DNA of 64,000 bases from Salinivibrio kushneri. GTDB lineage: Bacteria; Pseudomonadota; Gammaproteobacteria; Enterobacterales; Vibrionaceae. The stretch covers positions 1,417,317 through 1,481,316 of the forward strand of contig NZ_CP114588.1 of NCBI RefSeq assembly GCF_027286325.1, read 5' to 3'. The notes below the pieces were generated by a model. It was not told the origin of the DNA and searched no databases. It worked only from the letters and a program-made list of their open reading frames with translations. Position numbers and translations under genes: made by a program. Positions 1-8,674 of the stretch are shown here, piece by piece. Every line of letters starts with the position of its first letter. The first letter of the stretch is position 1.

Positions 1-614
1 TCCTCACCGACTGCCATATGCCCAACAAAGACGGCTATGCTCTCACCGCCGCTTTACGCGAGATTCAAGGCACATCCGGTTGGGTGCCTATTATCGCCAT
101 TACAGCTAATGCGCTCAGTGGTGAAGAAACGCGATGTTTTGAGGCTGGAATGGATGATTATATTACCAAGCCTATTGAGTTGGATCCGCTTAACGAATAC
201 TTAACCTATTGGATTAAGCGCCCACACGCAAAGACGCGACCGACCCCCCTCCCTGTGACAGCCAGTGCCCAAGCGCCACACACACTCGATCCAACGGTGG
301 TTGAGCGCTTATATGGTGGACAGCAACATGCCTATCAAGACATTGTTAATGTTTTTCTCAAACGTAGCGTTCCTAGCCTACAAGCCCTCGCGCAATCGCA
401 GCCGCCTTTTGAACACTGGCAAGCTTTAAAAGAGGCAGCACACAAACAAAAATCTGCCGCAGGCAGCATTGGCGCAACGGCTCTCCACCAAGCCTGCCTT
501 GAAGCCGAGCAAGCCGCGAACAATCAACAAGAAGAGGCACTCACTGAGGCATTAAACCGTATCAACACAGCGCTTGAGCATTTGCTGGAGGTCTTACCGC
601 GTGACCCTCAATGA
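1..614 (+). CDS. C-terminal part of a BvgS/EvgS-type hybrid sensor kinase (partial, runs off left edge)
   Basis: The reading frame is open from the first base, so the gene starts outside the window. The visible part begins inside a receiver domain: LTDCHMPNKDGY contains the phospho-accepting Asp (codon at 9-11), and YITKP is the conserved Lys loop. A linker is followed by an Hpt phosphotransfer domain whose motif AHKQKSAAGS carries the phosphorylated His. Receiver followed by Hpt at the C-terminus is the BvgS/EvgS/ArcB layout, in which phosphate passes through the receiver and Hpt to a separate response regulator. The sensor and kinase parts are not visible, so the signal is unknown. No cognate regulator follows directly. 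Confidence 0.85.
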   Translation, partial: LTDCHMPNKDGYALTAALREIQGTSGWVPIIAITANALSGEETRCFEAGMDDYITKPIELDPLNEYLTYWIKRPHAKTRPTPLPVTASAQAPHTLDPTVVERLYGGQQHAYQDIVNVFLKRSVPSLQALAQSQPPFEHWQALKEAAHKQKSAAGSIGATALHQACLEAEQAANNQQEEALTEALNRINTALEHLLEVLPRDPQ

Positions 615-638
615 CCCAATACACGCCGCCACAGACAG

Positions 639-743
639 ATGAATGTGATCCCTTATCCGGATATCCAGAAAATCAGTGTACAAATCGCGCAATCCAGTGC
701 CACACTGACAGTAAGTTTTATCAACCATAACGGTAGTGAATAA
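639..743 (+). CDS. Possible small protein of 34 residues coupled to the next gene
   Basis: A 34-codon frame starts at ATG 639. Its TAA stop overlaps the ATG of the following CheX-like gene (TAATG at 741-745), the arrangement typical of translational coupling. The peptide begins MNVIPYPDIQKISVQIAQ and has alternating polar and hydrophobic residues with no membrane segment. I do not recognise it. No good ribosome binding site precedes its ATG. A competing frame of 39 codons starts at 611 in ATGA overlap with the kinase stop. It may be a real small gene, a coupling leader, or chance. Confidence 0.3.
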   Translation: MNVIPYPDIQKISVQIAQSSATLTVSFINHNGSE

Positions 744-1429
744 TGAGAAAAACCAAAGTAGTCACCTCCGAGGATATTCTGCTCAAACTGTGTCAGTCCG
801 CCACGGCAGTATTAACTAAAGCGACTGACTCTCCCGTGCACCATGCTGCTATGGTACAAAAGATTGCCAAAACCAGCCTTAAGCCTGACCTCGGCTGTTT
901 TGTGCTATTTGATGGTGGCTTCTCTGGCCTTGTTGTGATCAACTTCTCCTCCGCCGCAGCGTTAGAGATTTACAGCAATTACATGCAACATATGGGGATC
1001 CCCGAAGAAGAGTTGGCCAGTTTGCACACCGCAGATGAAGTGGGCGATGTGCTCGGTGAGCTCATGAACCAGATTATTGGCGATTTCACCGGTAAGATTA
1101 AGCGTTCAATCCAAACCTCGATCACCCAAAACCAACCGAAGATGATGGCGGTTAACAAAAATATTACCGTGTCAGTGGATAGCAACATCGATAAGCCGCA
1201 GGCGCGCCGCGTGAGCTTTACCACAGAGCACAACAATATCTTCTATCTTGAGCTTGCCATGGAGCGTACCGAATTTATTCAGCTTCAGGACTTTGAAGAA
1301 GGGGAAGAGGTTGATCCTGATTCCATTCTAGAAGCCGAAACGGTTCGCCAATTGGAAGAAAAGTCTAACGACAAAAACGATAAAAAAGACAGCGGCAGTA
1401 ACGACTTACTTGACGAGCTAGGGATTTAA
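743..1429 (+). CDS. DUF3334 family protein, CheX/CheC-like
   Basis: A 228-residue soluble protein. Residues about 20-165 look like the CheC/CheX/FliY phosphatase fold, and GELMNQIIGDF carries the Glu and Asn spaced as in CheX-type phosphatases that act on phospho-CheY. The C-terminus is a charged, low-complexity tail rich in Lys, Asp, Glu and Asn, ending LLDELGI. The family is common in vibrios with no settled function. Phosphatase activity on a response regulator is inference from the motif. Its position behind a hybrid kinase fits signalling. It is followed by a structured terminator. Confidence 0.75.
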   Translation: MRKTKVVTSEDILLKLCQSATAVLTKATDSPVHHAAMVQKIAKTSLKPDLGCFVLFDGGFSGLVVINFSSAAALEIYSNYMQHMGIPEEELASLHTADEVGDVLGELMNQIIGDFTGKIKRSIQTSITQNQPKMMAVNKNITVSVDSNIDKPQARRVSFTTEHNNIFYLELAMERTEFIQLQDFEEGEEVDPDSILEAETVRQLEEKSNDKNDKKDSGSNDLLDELGI

Positions 1430-1460
1430 CACCTCTCTCCTTTTACTGTCGCTAAGACAT

Positions 1461-1523
1461 AAACACAAGTTGCTATCGATTTGTAAAGCTTCGCTGCAAA
1501 GCCCCATGTAACTTGTGTTTTTT
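1461..1523 (+). terminator. Terminator with a branched stem-loop after the DUF3334 gene
   Basis: The outer arms AAACACAAGTT (1461-1471) and AACTTGTGTTT (1510-1520) pair perfectly over 11 bases and run into a T tract. The 38-base interior holds a second smaller hairpin around 1481-1501 (TTTG and AGC pair with GCT and CAAA). The T run makes it a rho-independent terminator, though the loop is unusually long and structured for one. Confidence 0.7.
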
Positions 1524-1601
1524 TCCTCTTTGCTTACTTTTTTCTTAGCAATTATTAAGGTAATTCGACGGGCGCAGCACTTCACAGTTATAGGTGCCAA
1601 A

Positions 1602-1617
1602 TGTGATTTGTTTCACA
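1602..1617 (+). promoter_or_regulatory. CRP (cAMP receptor protein) binding site
   Basis: TGTGATTTGTTTCACA matches the CRP half-sites TGTGA-N6-TCACA without a mismatch. It lies about 217 bases upstream of the chosen GAPDH start codon and downstream of the previous terminator, so it most likely serves the GAPDH gene. Confidence 0.75.
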
Positions 1618-1833
1618 TGGGTTACAACTTTGATCACATTTGATAGATATTTTGGCCGTCGTTCCCCCACCTCTCACCGTCATAAGTCTTTATCTCTGCC
1701 CACTTTTTTTTAGTAGGTGAATAATTCCGCATCATTTAGACTGCGCGGCAAAATCAAAAGGCTGGCGACGATCAGCCAAATACCCTACTGGGCACCCTGC
1801 CCACCCACTATCATTCGTGAAAAAGGTCGATTC

Positions 1834-3282
1834 ATGAGTCCAGAAAGCTATCTACTCGATTGGCAAACCAGTCAAACTCACTCTGAAACCATGTATCCGC
1901 TGCTTAGCCAGCTTTATCGCCAAAAAGGCGTCGAAATCCAACTGTTCGGTCGTCAACTGATCAATGCGAGCACCATTGATATCATTAAGGCACACCGCGT
2001 TGCGCGTCGCTACACTGGGGGAACCTTATCGCCTAGCCAGACTTTGCCATTAATCGAAGTGATGGCTGAGTTGGATCTTGCTCCGAGTAAAATCGATATC
2101 GGTCAGCTCGCATGGACTTACTGGCAACAGCATGACAGTGAGAATGGCATCCCTGATTTTCTTCATAACCAGCTTGGTCATTTGCTAGGAACGGGGAACG
2201 GCGTTGATCCTAAAGACGTGGTACTTTATGGCTTTGGCCGTATCGGTCGCCTACTCGCGCGCTTACTGATTGAAAAAAGCGGTCCTGGCTACCCCTTACG
2301 GTTACGCGCTATCGTGGTGCGTGGTGGAAAAGAAGGCGATCTGGAAAAGCGCGCCAGCCTACTGCGCCGTGACTCTGTCCACGGTCCATTCAATGGCAGC
2401 ATTACCGTTGATGAATCGCGCAATGCATTGATTGCCAATGGTAATTTTATCCAAGTGATTTATGCCAATAACCCAACGGAAGTCGATTACACCCAATTCG
2501 GCATTCATGATGCACTGGTGGTCGATAACACAGGCATGTGGCGGGATGAAGAAGGTCTGAGTCAACACCTTGACAGCAAAGGCGCCAAGAAAGTCCTTCT
2601 CACCGCGCCGGGCAAAGGCGATCTTAAGAATGTCGTATTCGGTGTCAATCATGACGTGATTAACGACGATGATCGAATTATCTCTGCCGCTAGCTGTACC
2701 ACCAATGCCATCACACCCGTTCTCAAAGCCATGCACGATAAATTTGGAATTGATGGCGGACACATTGAGACAGTTCACTCGTTTACCAATGATCAAAACC
2801 TCATTGATAATTACCACAAGGGCGATCGTCGTGGCCGATCTGCGTCTTTGAATATGGTTCTCACGTCCACCGGAGCCGCGAGTGCTGTTGCCAAAGCGCT
2901 GCCTGAGCTTAAAGGTAAATTAACCGGTAACTCAGTGCGTGTACCCACGCCAAATGTCTCTATGGCGATTGCCAATTTAAACTTGGATAATCCAACCCAT
3001 AAAGATGAAATAAACGCCTACTTGCAAGACGTCGCCCTGTACTCACCACTTTCTGGGCAAATAGACTTTACCCAGTCGACGGAATTGGTATCGAGTGATT
3101 TGGTGGGATCGCGCTTTGCCGGCGTCGTGGACAGTCAAGCGACCATCGCCGAGGGGAACCGTTGTGTGCTTTATATTTGGTACGACAACGAATTCGGTTA
3201 TAGCTGTCAGGTGGTTCACTGCATGGAGCAAATGATGGGTGTGCGCTATCCGATGGTTCCTGAGCCAGCATCGCTTTCTTAA
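1834..3282 (+). CDS. Glyceraldehyde-3-phosphate dehydrogenase, long vibrio form
   Basis: 482 residues. The C-terminal two thirds is a type I GAPDH: VVLYGFGRIGRLLARLL is the NAD-binding Rossmann loop, SAASCTTNAITP holds the catalytic Cys, and VHSFTNDQNLID follows. About 130 extra N-terminal residues precede the Rossmann fold, so it is longer than standard GapA (about 330). The frame is open further upstream to 1717, but ATG 1834 is chosen because residues MSPESYLLDWQTSQTHSETM match the usual start of the long family and an AAAAGG lies just before it. It oxidises glyceraldehyde 3-phosphate to 1,3-bisphosphoglycerate. The upstream CRP site suggests carbon-source control. A terminator follows. 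Confidence 0.88.
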   Translation: MSPESYLLDWQTSQTHSETMYPLLSQLYRQKGVEIQLFGRQLINASTIDIIKAHRVARRYTGGTLSPSQTLPLIEVMAELDLAPSKIDIGQLAWTYWQQHDSENGIPDFLHNQLGHLLGTGNGVDPKDVVLYGFGRIGRLLARLLIEKSGPGYPLRLRAIVVRGGKEGDLEKRASLLRRDSVHGPFNGSITVDESRNALIANGNFIQVIYANNPTEVDYTQFGIHDALVVDNTGMWRDEEGLSQHLDSKGAKKVLLTAPGKGDLKNVVFGVNHDVINDDDRIISAASCTTNAITPVLKAMHDKFGIDGGHIETVHSFTNDQNLIDNYHKGDRRGRSASLNMVLTSTGAASAVAKALPELKGKLTGNSVRVPTPNVSMAIANLNLDNPTHKDEINAYLQDVALYSPLSGQIDFTQSTELVSSDLVGSRFAGVVDSQATIAEGNRCVLYIWYDNEFGYSCQVVHCMEQMMGVRYPMVPEPASLS

Positions 3283-3299
3283 CCTGTATTAACGCCATT

Positions 3300-3326
3300 A
3301 AAAAAGGCCCTGATGGGCCTTTTTTA
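3300..3326. terminator. Bidirectional terminator between GAPDH and fruA
   Basis: AAAAAAGGCCC, a TGAT loop and GGGCCTTTTTT form a perfect A-flanked and T-flanked hairpin between two convergent genes, so it can end transcription from both sides. Confidence 0.9.
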
Positions 3327-3352
3327 ATACGTGTTTCCCCTCAAATATAAGG

Positions 3353-5098
3353 TCACGATTGCTCAGCAGCCGTTAAAGGTGACGGTTGGCTAACTGGCTT
3401 AAGCACCGCATAAACCAGGCCAGTTACCAGTGTACCTGCGGCAATGGCGGCTAAATACATCAACACTGGGCTGATTGCATTCGGGATTAGCAGCACAAAG
3501 AGACCACCGTGTGGTGCCATCAATTTTGCGCCAATCAACATAGAGATTGCGCCCGTCAGCGCGCCACCTGCAATGCACGATGGGATCACTCGCATTGGAT
3601 CCTTAGCCGCAAAGGGAATCGCCCCTTCCGAGATAAAACACAGCCCTAGCACAAACGATGCTTTACCCGCCTCTTGCTCTGCATCATTAAATTTACGCTT
3701 GGCTAAGAACGTCGATAGTCCCATCCCTAGCGCCGGCACCATACCTGCCGCCATGATCGCGGCCATCGGCATATAGGTACCACTCTCAATCAGGCCGACG
3801 CCAAAGGTGTACGCCGCTTTGTTGACCGGGCCGCCAAGGTCAAAGCACATCATCGCGCCCAAGACCACGCCAAGGATCACCGCATTGGTCGAGTTCATAC
3901 CCTGCAAGAAGCTGGTTAAGCTTTCCATGGCAACAGAGACAGGCCCACCCACGACATAGATCATCACCAAACCGGTAAACAAGCTGGCCAACAAAGGGAT
4001 CACCAGAATAGGTTTAAGGGCTTCCATTGAGGCCGGCAAACTGACTTTGTCCGCCACAAACTTTGCACTGTAGCCAGCGATAAAACCCGCCAGTATTCCC
4101 CCTAAAAACCCAGCACCAGTAGACGCGGCAAGCATACCACCAATCAAGCCGGGCGCTAGACCAGGGCGATCTGCAATTGAGAAAGCAATAAACCCGGCCA
4201 ATACCGGTACCATCAGCGCGAACGCACTGCCGCCACCAATTTGCATTAATGCCGCTGCAAGCGTCCCTTCTTCTTTGAATGCCTCGATACCAAAGACAAA
4301 CGAGAGCGCGATAGCCAACCCGCCGGCGACGACCAGAGGGAGCATATGTGATACGCCTGTCATCAAGTGCTTATAGACACCTGAACGCTCACCTTGGCTA
4401 GCACTGGCGTTCGATGAACTCGCTTGCGTGGTTTGATAGACCTCTGCGTTAGCAAGCGCATCATCGATCGTCTGTGACGCTTTTTTCAGCGCTGTGCCCG
4501 TACTGGTTTTGTATAAGCGTTTACCCGCAAACCGGCTCAGGTCGACTTCAATATCTGCCGCGATAAAGACGAGATCCGCCGCTTCAATTTCCTCATCTGT
4601 TAATGCATTTTTCGCACCTACCGAACCACGTGTTTCTATTTTGACCTGATAACCTTTCGCTTTAGCCGCTTCTTCAACCGCTTCCGCCGCCATAAAGGTG
4701 TGAGCAACTCCGGTAGGACACGCGGTAATACCCACAATGCTGACAGTGCTGCTCTCGCTTTGCGTCTGCGCGTGATAAGGCTGTGCATGATTCGCCACTG
4801 CATCCAATACCGCTTGGGTATCGGCCATCACCTCATTCAAACTTGCTTGATAGACAGGCTTGCCGTTAAAGCGATCCGACTCTGTTGGCTCACCGACCAA
4901 GAGAACACGGTCAGCGTTTTCAATATCCGATGTCGATACCGCCTGTGTTGGTTGTACACTAGACTGACACTCTATCTGTGCCGTCCATCCTTTTAACATC
5001 ACGGCCTTTTCTAACAGCCCAGCCGCGATTACGGTATTGGCGACGCCACTTGGGCACGCCGTCACAATCACCAGGTTCATACCTTTTACCCCACTCAT
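3353..5098 (-). CDS. fruA: PTS fructose transporter subunit EIIBC
   Basis: 581 residues. Two EIIB-like units occur: an N-terminal duplicated one with TACPSGVANT (about residues 13-22) and a second with ITACPTGVAHTFMAAE (about 124-139), whose Cys is the phosphorylated residue. The EIIC membrane part follows from about residue 240, with many hydrophobic helices and the conserved stretch FDLGGPVNKAAYTFG. It imports fructose and phosphorylates it to fructose 1-phosphate, taking phosphate from FruB. It is the last gene of fruBKA, 12 bases after fruK. A second ATG six codons in is an alternative start. Confidence 0.95.
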   Translation of the reverse strand: MSGVKGMNLVIVTACPSGVANTVIAAGLLEKAVMLKGWTAQIECQSSVQPTQAVSTSDIENADRVLLVGEPTESDRFNGKPVYQASLNEVMADTQAVLDAVANHAQPYHAQTQSESSTVSIVGITACPTGVAHTFMAAEAVEEAAKAKGYQVKIETRGSVGAKNALTDEEIEAADLVFIAADIEVDLSRFAGKRLYKTSTGTALKKASQTIDDALANAEVYQTTQASSSNASASQGERSGVYKHLMTGVSHMLPLVVAGGLAIALSFVFGIEAFKEEGTLAAALMQIGGGSAFALMVPVLAGFIAFSIADRPGLAPGLIGGMLAASTGAGFLGGILAGFIAGYSAKFVADKVSLPASMEALKPILVIPLLASLFTGLVMIYVVGGPVSVAMESLTSFLQGMNSTNAVILGVVLGAMMCFDLGGPVNKAAYTFGVGLIESGTYMPMAAIMAAGMVPALGMGLSTFLAKRKFNDAEQEAGKASFVLGLCFISEGAIPFAAKDPMRVIPSCIAGGALTGAISMLIGAKLMAPHGGLFVLLIPNAISPVLMYLAAIAAGTLVTGLVYAVLKPVSQPSPLTAAEQS

Positions 5099-5110
5099 GG
5101 ATTGGTTTTA

Positions 5111-6064
5111 TTACGCGTGCACTGACAGCTCAACAGGCGACACGCTGATTTTTTCGATTAATTGGTTCACGTCTTCATCATTGCGCACACCGACCCCCAC
5201 TTGGGTAACAGCAAGCGCAGAGATAGCGACCGCGCGACACAGCGCCGCCTCTTTGCTTAGGCCTGCCTGGCATCCTGATACCAGCCCTGCCACTAGAGAA
5301 TCTCCCGCACCAACGGTACTCACCACAGATTGCGCGGGCGCCACAGCCTTAAGCCAGCCTTCCTTATCACGCCAAAGCACCCCATCGACGCCGCGAGAAA
5401 TAACCACATTCGCGATCCCCTGGTTAAACAATTGCTCACCGCGTGCCAGCAACACCGCTTGCTCATTACTAATGGGCGCGTTGAGGCATTGAGCCAGTTC
5501 AGCTTCATTGGGCTTAACCAACCAAGGGGTTGCCTCAACGGCTGCGCGTAAGGCATGCTGACTGGTATCGACAACCACTTTTTTCCCTGCATCGCGCAAG
5601 GTGGTGACCCAAGTGGTCAACTGCTCGGTCGAGACACCGGGAGGTAAACTGCCCGCAAGCACGATCCACTCATGGTGCTCAGCCAGACTAAGCAAGCGCG
5701 CCGTCAATGCCTCAATATCGGCCTGTTCAACCGCCATACCAGGAAAATTCAAATCAGTGACACGTCCCGCTTTTTCAACCAACTTGACGTTGGTGCGGCT
5801 AACCCCCGGCACACGCAAGAAGTGATCGGCAATGCCGTGCTCGGTAAAAAGGTGGGCAAATGGGTCTTGGTTATCTGTGCCAAGAAAGCCTGACGCTGCG
5901 ACCGTCGCACCCAAATCCGTTAACACACGTGCGACATTGACGCCTTTTCCCGCCGGGTGCAGTGTATAGTTTTGCACCAAATTGACGTCACCAGGCTGCA
6001 ACGCACTGACTGAGCCTGTCATGTCGAGTGCGGGATTGAAGGTTACGGTAAGAATGGCACTCAT
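5111..6064 (-). CDS. fruK: 1-phosphofructokinase
   Basis: 317 residues, PfkB/ribokinase fold. The N-terminal motif GKGVNVARVLTDLG and the C-terminal signature VGAGDSLVAGLVSG, with the catalytic Asp, are intact. It converts fructose 1-phosphate to fructose 1,6-bisphosphate. Its ATG overlaps the fruB stop by four bases (ATGA), indicating translational coupling within fruBKA. Confidence 0.95.
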   Translation of the reverse strand: MSAILTVTFNPALDMTGSVSALQPGDVNLVQNYTLHPAGKGVNVARVLTDLGATVAASGFLGTDNQDPFAHLFTEHGIADHFLRVPGVSRTNVKLVEKAGRVTDLNFPGMAVEQADIEALTARLLSLAEHHEWIVLAGSLPPGVSTEQLTTWVTTLRDAGKKVVVDTSQHALRAAVEATPWLVKPNEAELAQCLNAPISNEQAVLLARGEQLFNQGIANVVISRGVDGVLWRDKEGWLKAVAPAQSVVSTVGAGDSLVAGLVSGCQAGLSKEAALCRAVAISALAVTQVGVGVRNDEDVNQLIEKISVSPVELSVHA

Positions 6065-7230
6065 GCGTTCTCTCCCAACCCATCTTTAATGGCATCACCC
6101 AGTGCCTCAATCGCTTGTTCGGCGTCGCTTCCTTGGGCGGAAAACTGCAACTGGTGTCCATGTTTCACCCCAAGTGCGATCACTTTCATCAAGCTTTTTG
6201 CGTTAACCGGCGCCGACTGGGTGGAAGCATTGGCAACCTGTATATCAGCACTGAATTTTTTCGCCGTATTAACCAACATCGCCCCAGGACGAGCGTGCAA
6301 ACCATGGGCATTCGTCACCGTATACAGCCCTGTTGGCCCCTCTGTGGTGGGCGCTTCAGACGGCGCCGCTGTATGAGGTTGTGCGGGCGCGGGTTCAGCA
6401 GATAAAGCATCAACCAGCGCTTGTGGCGAGTAACGCCCACACGCCTCCAGTTGTTTATCAAGTTTCCATTGCATCAAGGTATTGAGCACAGGAAGGTGCG
6501 CACGGTTGTTGGCTGCGACACACCAAAGCGCACTGACCGACTGGGATTGATGAGACAATGACGTCGCAGGCATAACCAACGACAACCCGCTCTGTAGCAC
6601 ACCGTCTCTCACACCGAGCAACCAATGCCCTTCACCAAGGTGCACCGGCTGGCCAGCAACAGCTTGGCTTACGCCATCGCTATCTAAACAATGATGATTT
6701 TTGAGCAATCCCGCGCCCACGGCTTGCAAGGTAGTAATATCTGACGCTGGAAAACCGGTTAACACCATGTCGCTGCTAAATGTGAAGGCCTGAGAATCCA
6801 CCGTTTGTCCATTGAGCAACGCAACCAGCTGCTCTGCCGCCGACGCCGTTTTTAGTTGTTGTTCGATGCCGTCTTGTGACAGCACACGCGTCAACTGACG
6901 TAAGATACTCAAGTGTTCATCTGATTTGGCGGCGATACCAATGGCTACGTAAGCGAGGTTTCCCTCTCCCCAGTCAACACCCTGGGGAAAATGAAACACT
7001 TGTACCCCTGTTTGTTTAACTTGATCGCGGGTATCCGTTGTGCCATGCGGGATGGCAATACCGTTGCCCAGATAGGTACTGGTTTGGGCTTCACGCGCTA
7101 GCATACCGTCTTGATAGCCCGCTTCTACTAGCCCTTTTTGGGTGAGTGCTGCGGCCATGGCTTTGATAGCCTCGTGCTTAGACGCCGCGTGTTGCTGCAT
7201 ATGAATATCGTGTACGTTAAGTGCCAACAT
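6061..7230 (-). CDS. fruB: PTS fructose EIIA-FPr (diphosphoryl transfer protein)
   Basis: 389 residues. The N-terminal EIIA domain has the phospho-His in GIAIPHGTTD (about residue 62). A central linker domain is followed by a C-terminal HPr-like FPr domain with GLHARPGAML, whose His is phosphorylated by enzyme I. It passes phosphate from PEP via enzyme I to FruA. It is the first gene of the operon and is transcribed away from fruR, with FruR operators in the shared upstream region. Confidence 0.95.
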   Translation of the reverse strand: MLALNVHDIHMQQHAASKHEAIKAMAAALTQKGLVEAGYQDGMLAREAQTSTYLGNGIAIPHGTTDTRDQVKQTGVQVFHFPQGVDWGEGNLAYVAIGIAAKSDEHLSILRQLTRVLSQDGIEQQLKTASAAEQLVALLNGQTVDSQAFTFSSDMVLTGFPASDITTLQAVGAGLLKNHHCLDSDGVSQAVAGQPVHLGEGHWLLGVRDGVLQSGLSLVMPATSLSHQSQSVSALWCVAANNRAHLPVLNTLMQWKLDKQLEACGRYSPQALVDALSAEPAPAQPHTAAPSEAPTTEGPTGLYTVTNAHGLHARPGAMLVNTAKKFSADIQVANASTQSAPVNAKSLMKVIALGVKHGHQLQFSAQGSDAEQAIEALGDAIKDGLGENA

Positions 7231-7370
7231 GAGGTCGTTCCTCTTTTTTCAGTGCCGCGGCACGGGTTGATGTTGTCGTCGGCCACATCAGTATCACTAA
7301 GACATGGCGGACATATTGGTTGGTCGCAAGTCACCGCTCATTGGCAGTGTTTTCGTTTGACTTGCTACAT

Positions 7371-7416
7371 TCGCTTTACCTAAAAACTGAAACGATTCAG
7401 CTCTTAGGTAAAGCGA
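7371..7416. repeat. 13-base perfect inverted repeat enclosing a FruR operator
   Basis: TCGCTTTACCTAA (7371-7383) and its exact reverse complement TTAGGTAAAGCGA (7404-7416) flank a 20-base centre that holds the FruR operator at 7386-7401, itself a palindrome. The whole 46-base element can form a long hairpin in a transcript reading toward fruB, or act as a compound operator. It lies about 155 bases upstream of the fruB start. Confidence 0.7.
7386..7401. promoter_or_regulatory. FruR/Cra operator O1
   Basis: ACTGAAACGATTCAGC is one base from the consensus palindrome of FruR/Cra operators. It is nearest to fruB and lies in the middle of a larger inverted repeat. Confidence 0.8.
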
Positions 7417-7528
7417 GTGAAATCGCTCCTGGCGTTCGGTCAAAATCTCTTCCACTTATAAGCGCCGGAAGAGATAAGCCGCATCGTCTTTCCAGCATCT
7501 TGAGATCAGCCGCCAATAATTGACACAA

Positions 7529-7566
7529 GCTGAAACCTTTCAGCTTTAAGGCTGAATCGTTTTAGC
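7529..7566. promoter_or_regulatory. FruR/Cra operators O2 and O3 (tandem)
   Basis: GCTGAAACCTTTCAGC (7529-7544) and GCTGAATCGTTTTAGC (7551-7566) are two FruR-type palindromes 22 bases apart, centre to centre. That puts them on the same face of the helix, in the region between the divergent fruB and fruR genes. Together with O1 they suggest cooperative control of both promoters. Confidence 0.8.
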
Positions 7567-7660
7567 TTATAATGCAAATATATTTTGGATCTGAAGTGCG
7601 TAAACTTTGATCGCATTCACAAAGCCATCAGTAACGATCGGCCTACTTAAGGATCGCTTT

Positions 7661-8674
7661 ATGAAGCTTGATGAAATTGCCCGTCTTGCCGGTGTATCAC
7701 GCACAACGGCAAGTTATGTGATTAATGGCAAAGCCGACCGTTATCGGATCAGTGAAAAAACGCGAGCACGCGTGATGGCGGTGGTCGAACAACACAATTA
7801 TCAGCCGAACCGCGCCGCCACAGCCTTGCGCGCGGGTACGACACAAACGCTAGGTTTAGTCGTTCCTGACTTGGCGAACACCAGTTACGCCACGCTGGCA
7901 AAACTCTTTGAGCGAAAAGCCCACGATCAGGGCTATCAGGTTATTATCACGGGCTCTGATGACGACCCAGAACGAGAAAAAATAGTGGCTGAGACCCTCG
8001 TCTCCAGGAAAATTGATGCGTTAATCGTGGCCTCTTGTTTACCTGCAGATAATACCTTCTACCCCAAATTACAACAGCAAGGCACTCCCATCGTTGCCAT
8101 TGACCGTGGGCTGGATGCCAACCAATTCGCGAATGTGCTGAGTGATGATGAAAAAGGCGCTTACCAGCTCACCGAGAGGTTAATTGCCCCAACGGATGTC
8201 TATCAAGCAGGACTGATTGGGGCCGTCCCATCGCTGGCCATCTCACAAGACAGGGAGAACGGCTTTCGTGGTGCGTTAGCGGCACGAGGCGTAGATGGAC
8301 AAGTGCGTTACGGCCAAGCTTTCAGCCGTGCTGAGGGACAAAGGCTCATGACTGAGTGGATTGAAGCCGGTGACTTACCCGATGCTTTGCTCACCACGTC
8401 CTTCACGCTGTGTGAAGGGGTGCTGGATGCCATCAGGCAAACGGGTATCGCCCCCACTGCACTGTATTTTGCCACCTTTGGTGATAGCCGCATCCTCGAT
8501 TTTCTTCCTTTTGGCGTGCAGTCTCTCCCTCAACAATTTGAAGCCATTAGCGACGCGGCGCTCAGTCTCGCGGTGTCGGCCGCGCAAGGAGACAACCATC
8601 CTGGGGTTATCACGGTTGAACGCCAACCCATATGGCGCCCCCATCAAACACAAGCCTGGGTCGGACTGGGTTAA
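7661..8674 (+). CDS. fruR: Catabolite repressor/activator of fructose operon, LacI family
   Basis: 337 residues. MKLDEIARLAGVSRTTASYV is the LacI-type helix-turn-helix with hinge, followed by a periplasmic-binding-protein-like effector domain that senses fructose phosphates. ATG 7661 is chosen: AAGGA precedes it, and the frame upstream to 7607 does not resemble the family. It is divergent from fruBKA with operators between. Its TAA stop overlaps the convergent attH stop within TTAA at 8671-8674. Cra is an equivalent name. Confidence 0.93.
   Translation: MKLDEIARLAGVSRTTASYVINGKADRYRISEKTRARVMAVVEQHNYQPNRAATALRAGTTQTLGLVVPDLANTSYATLAKLFERKAHDQGYQVIITGSDDDPEREKIVAETLVSRKIDALIVASCLPADNTFYPKLQQQGTPIVAIDRGLDANQFANVLSDDEKGAYQLTERLIAPTDVYQAGLIGAVPSLAISQDRENGFRGALAARGVDGQVRYGQAFSRAEGQRLMTEWIEAGDLPDALLTTSFTLCEGVLDAIRQTGIAPTALYFATFGDSRILDFLPFGVQSLPQQFEAISDAALSLAVSAAQGDNHPGVITVERQPIWRPHQTQAWVGLG

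Noticed and set aside
2359..2817. 152-codon frame on the minus strand inside the GAPDH gene
   Set aside because: It lies wholly within the GAPDH gene on the other strand, has no family resemblance, and reflects codon bias of the real gene.
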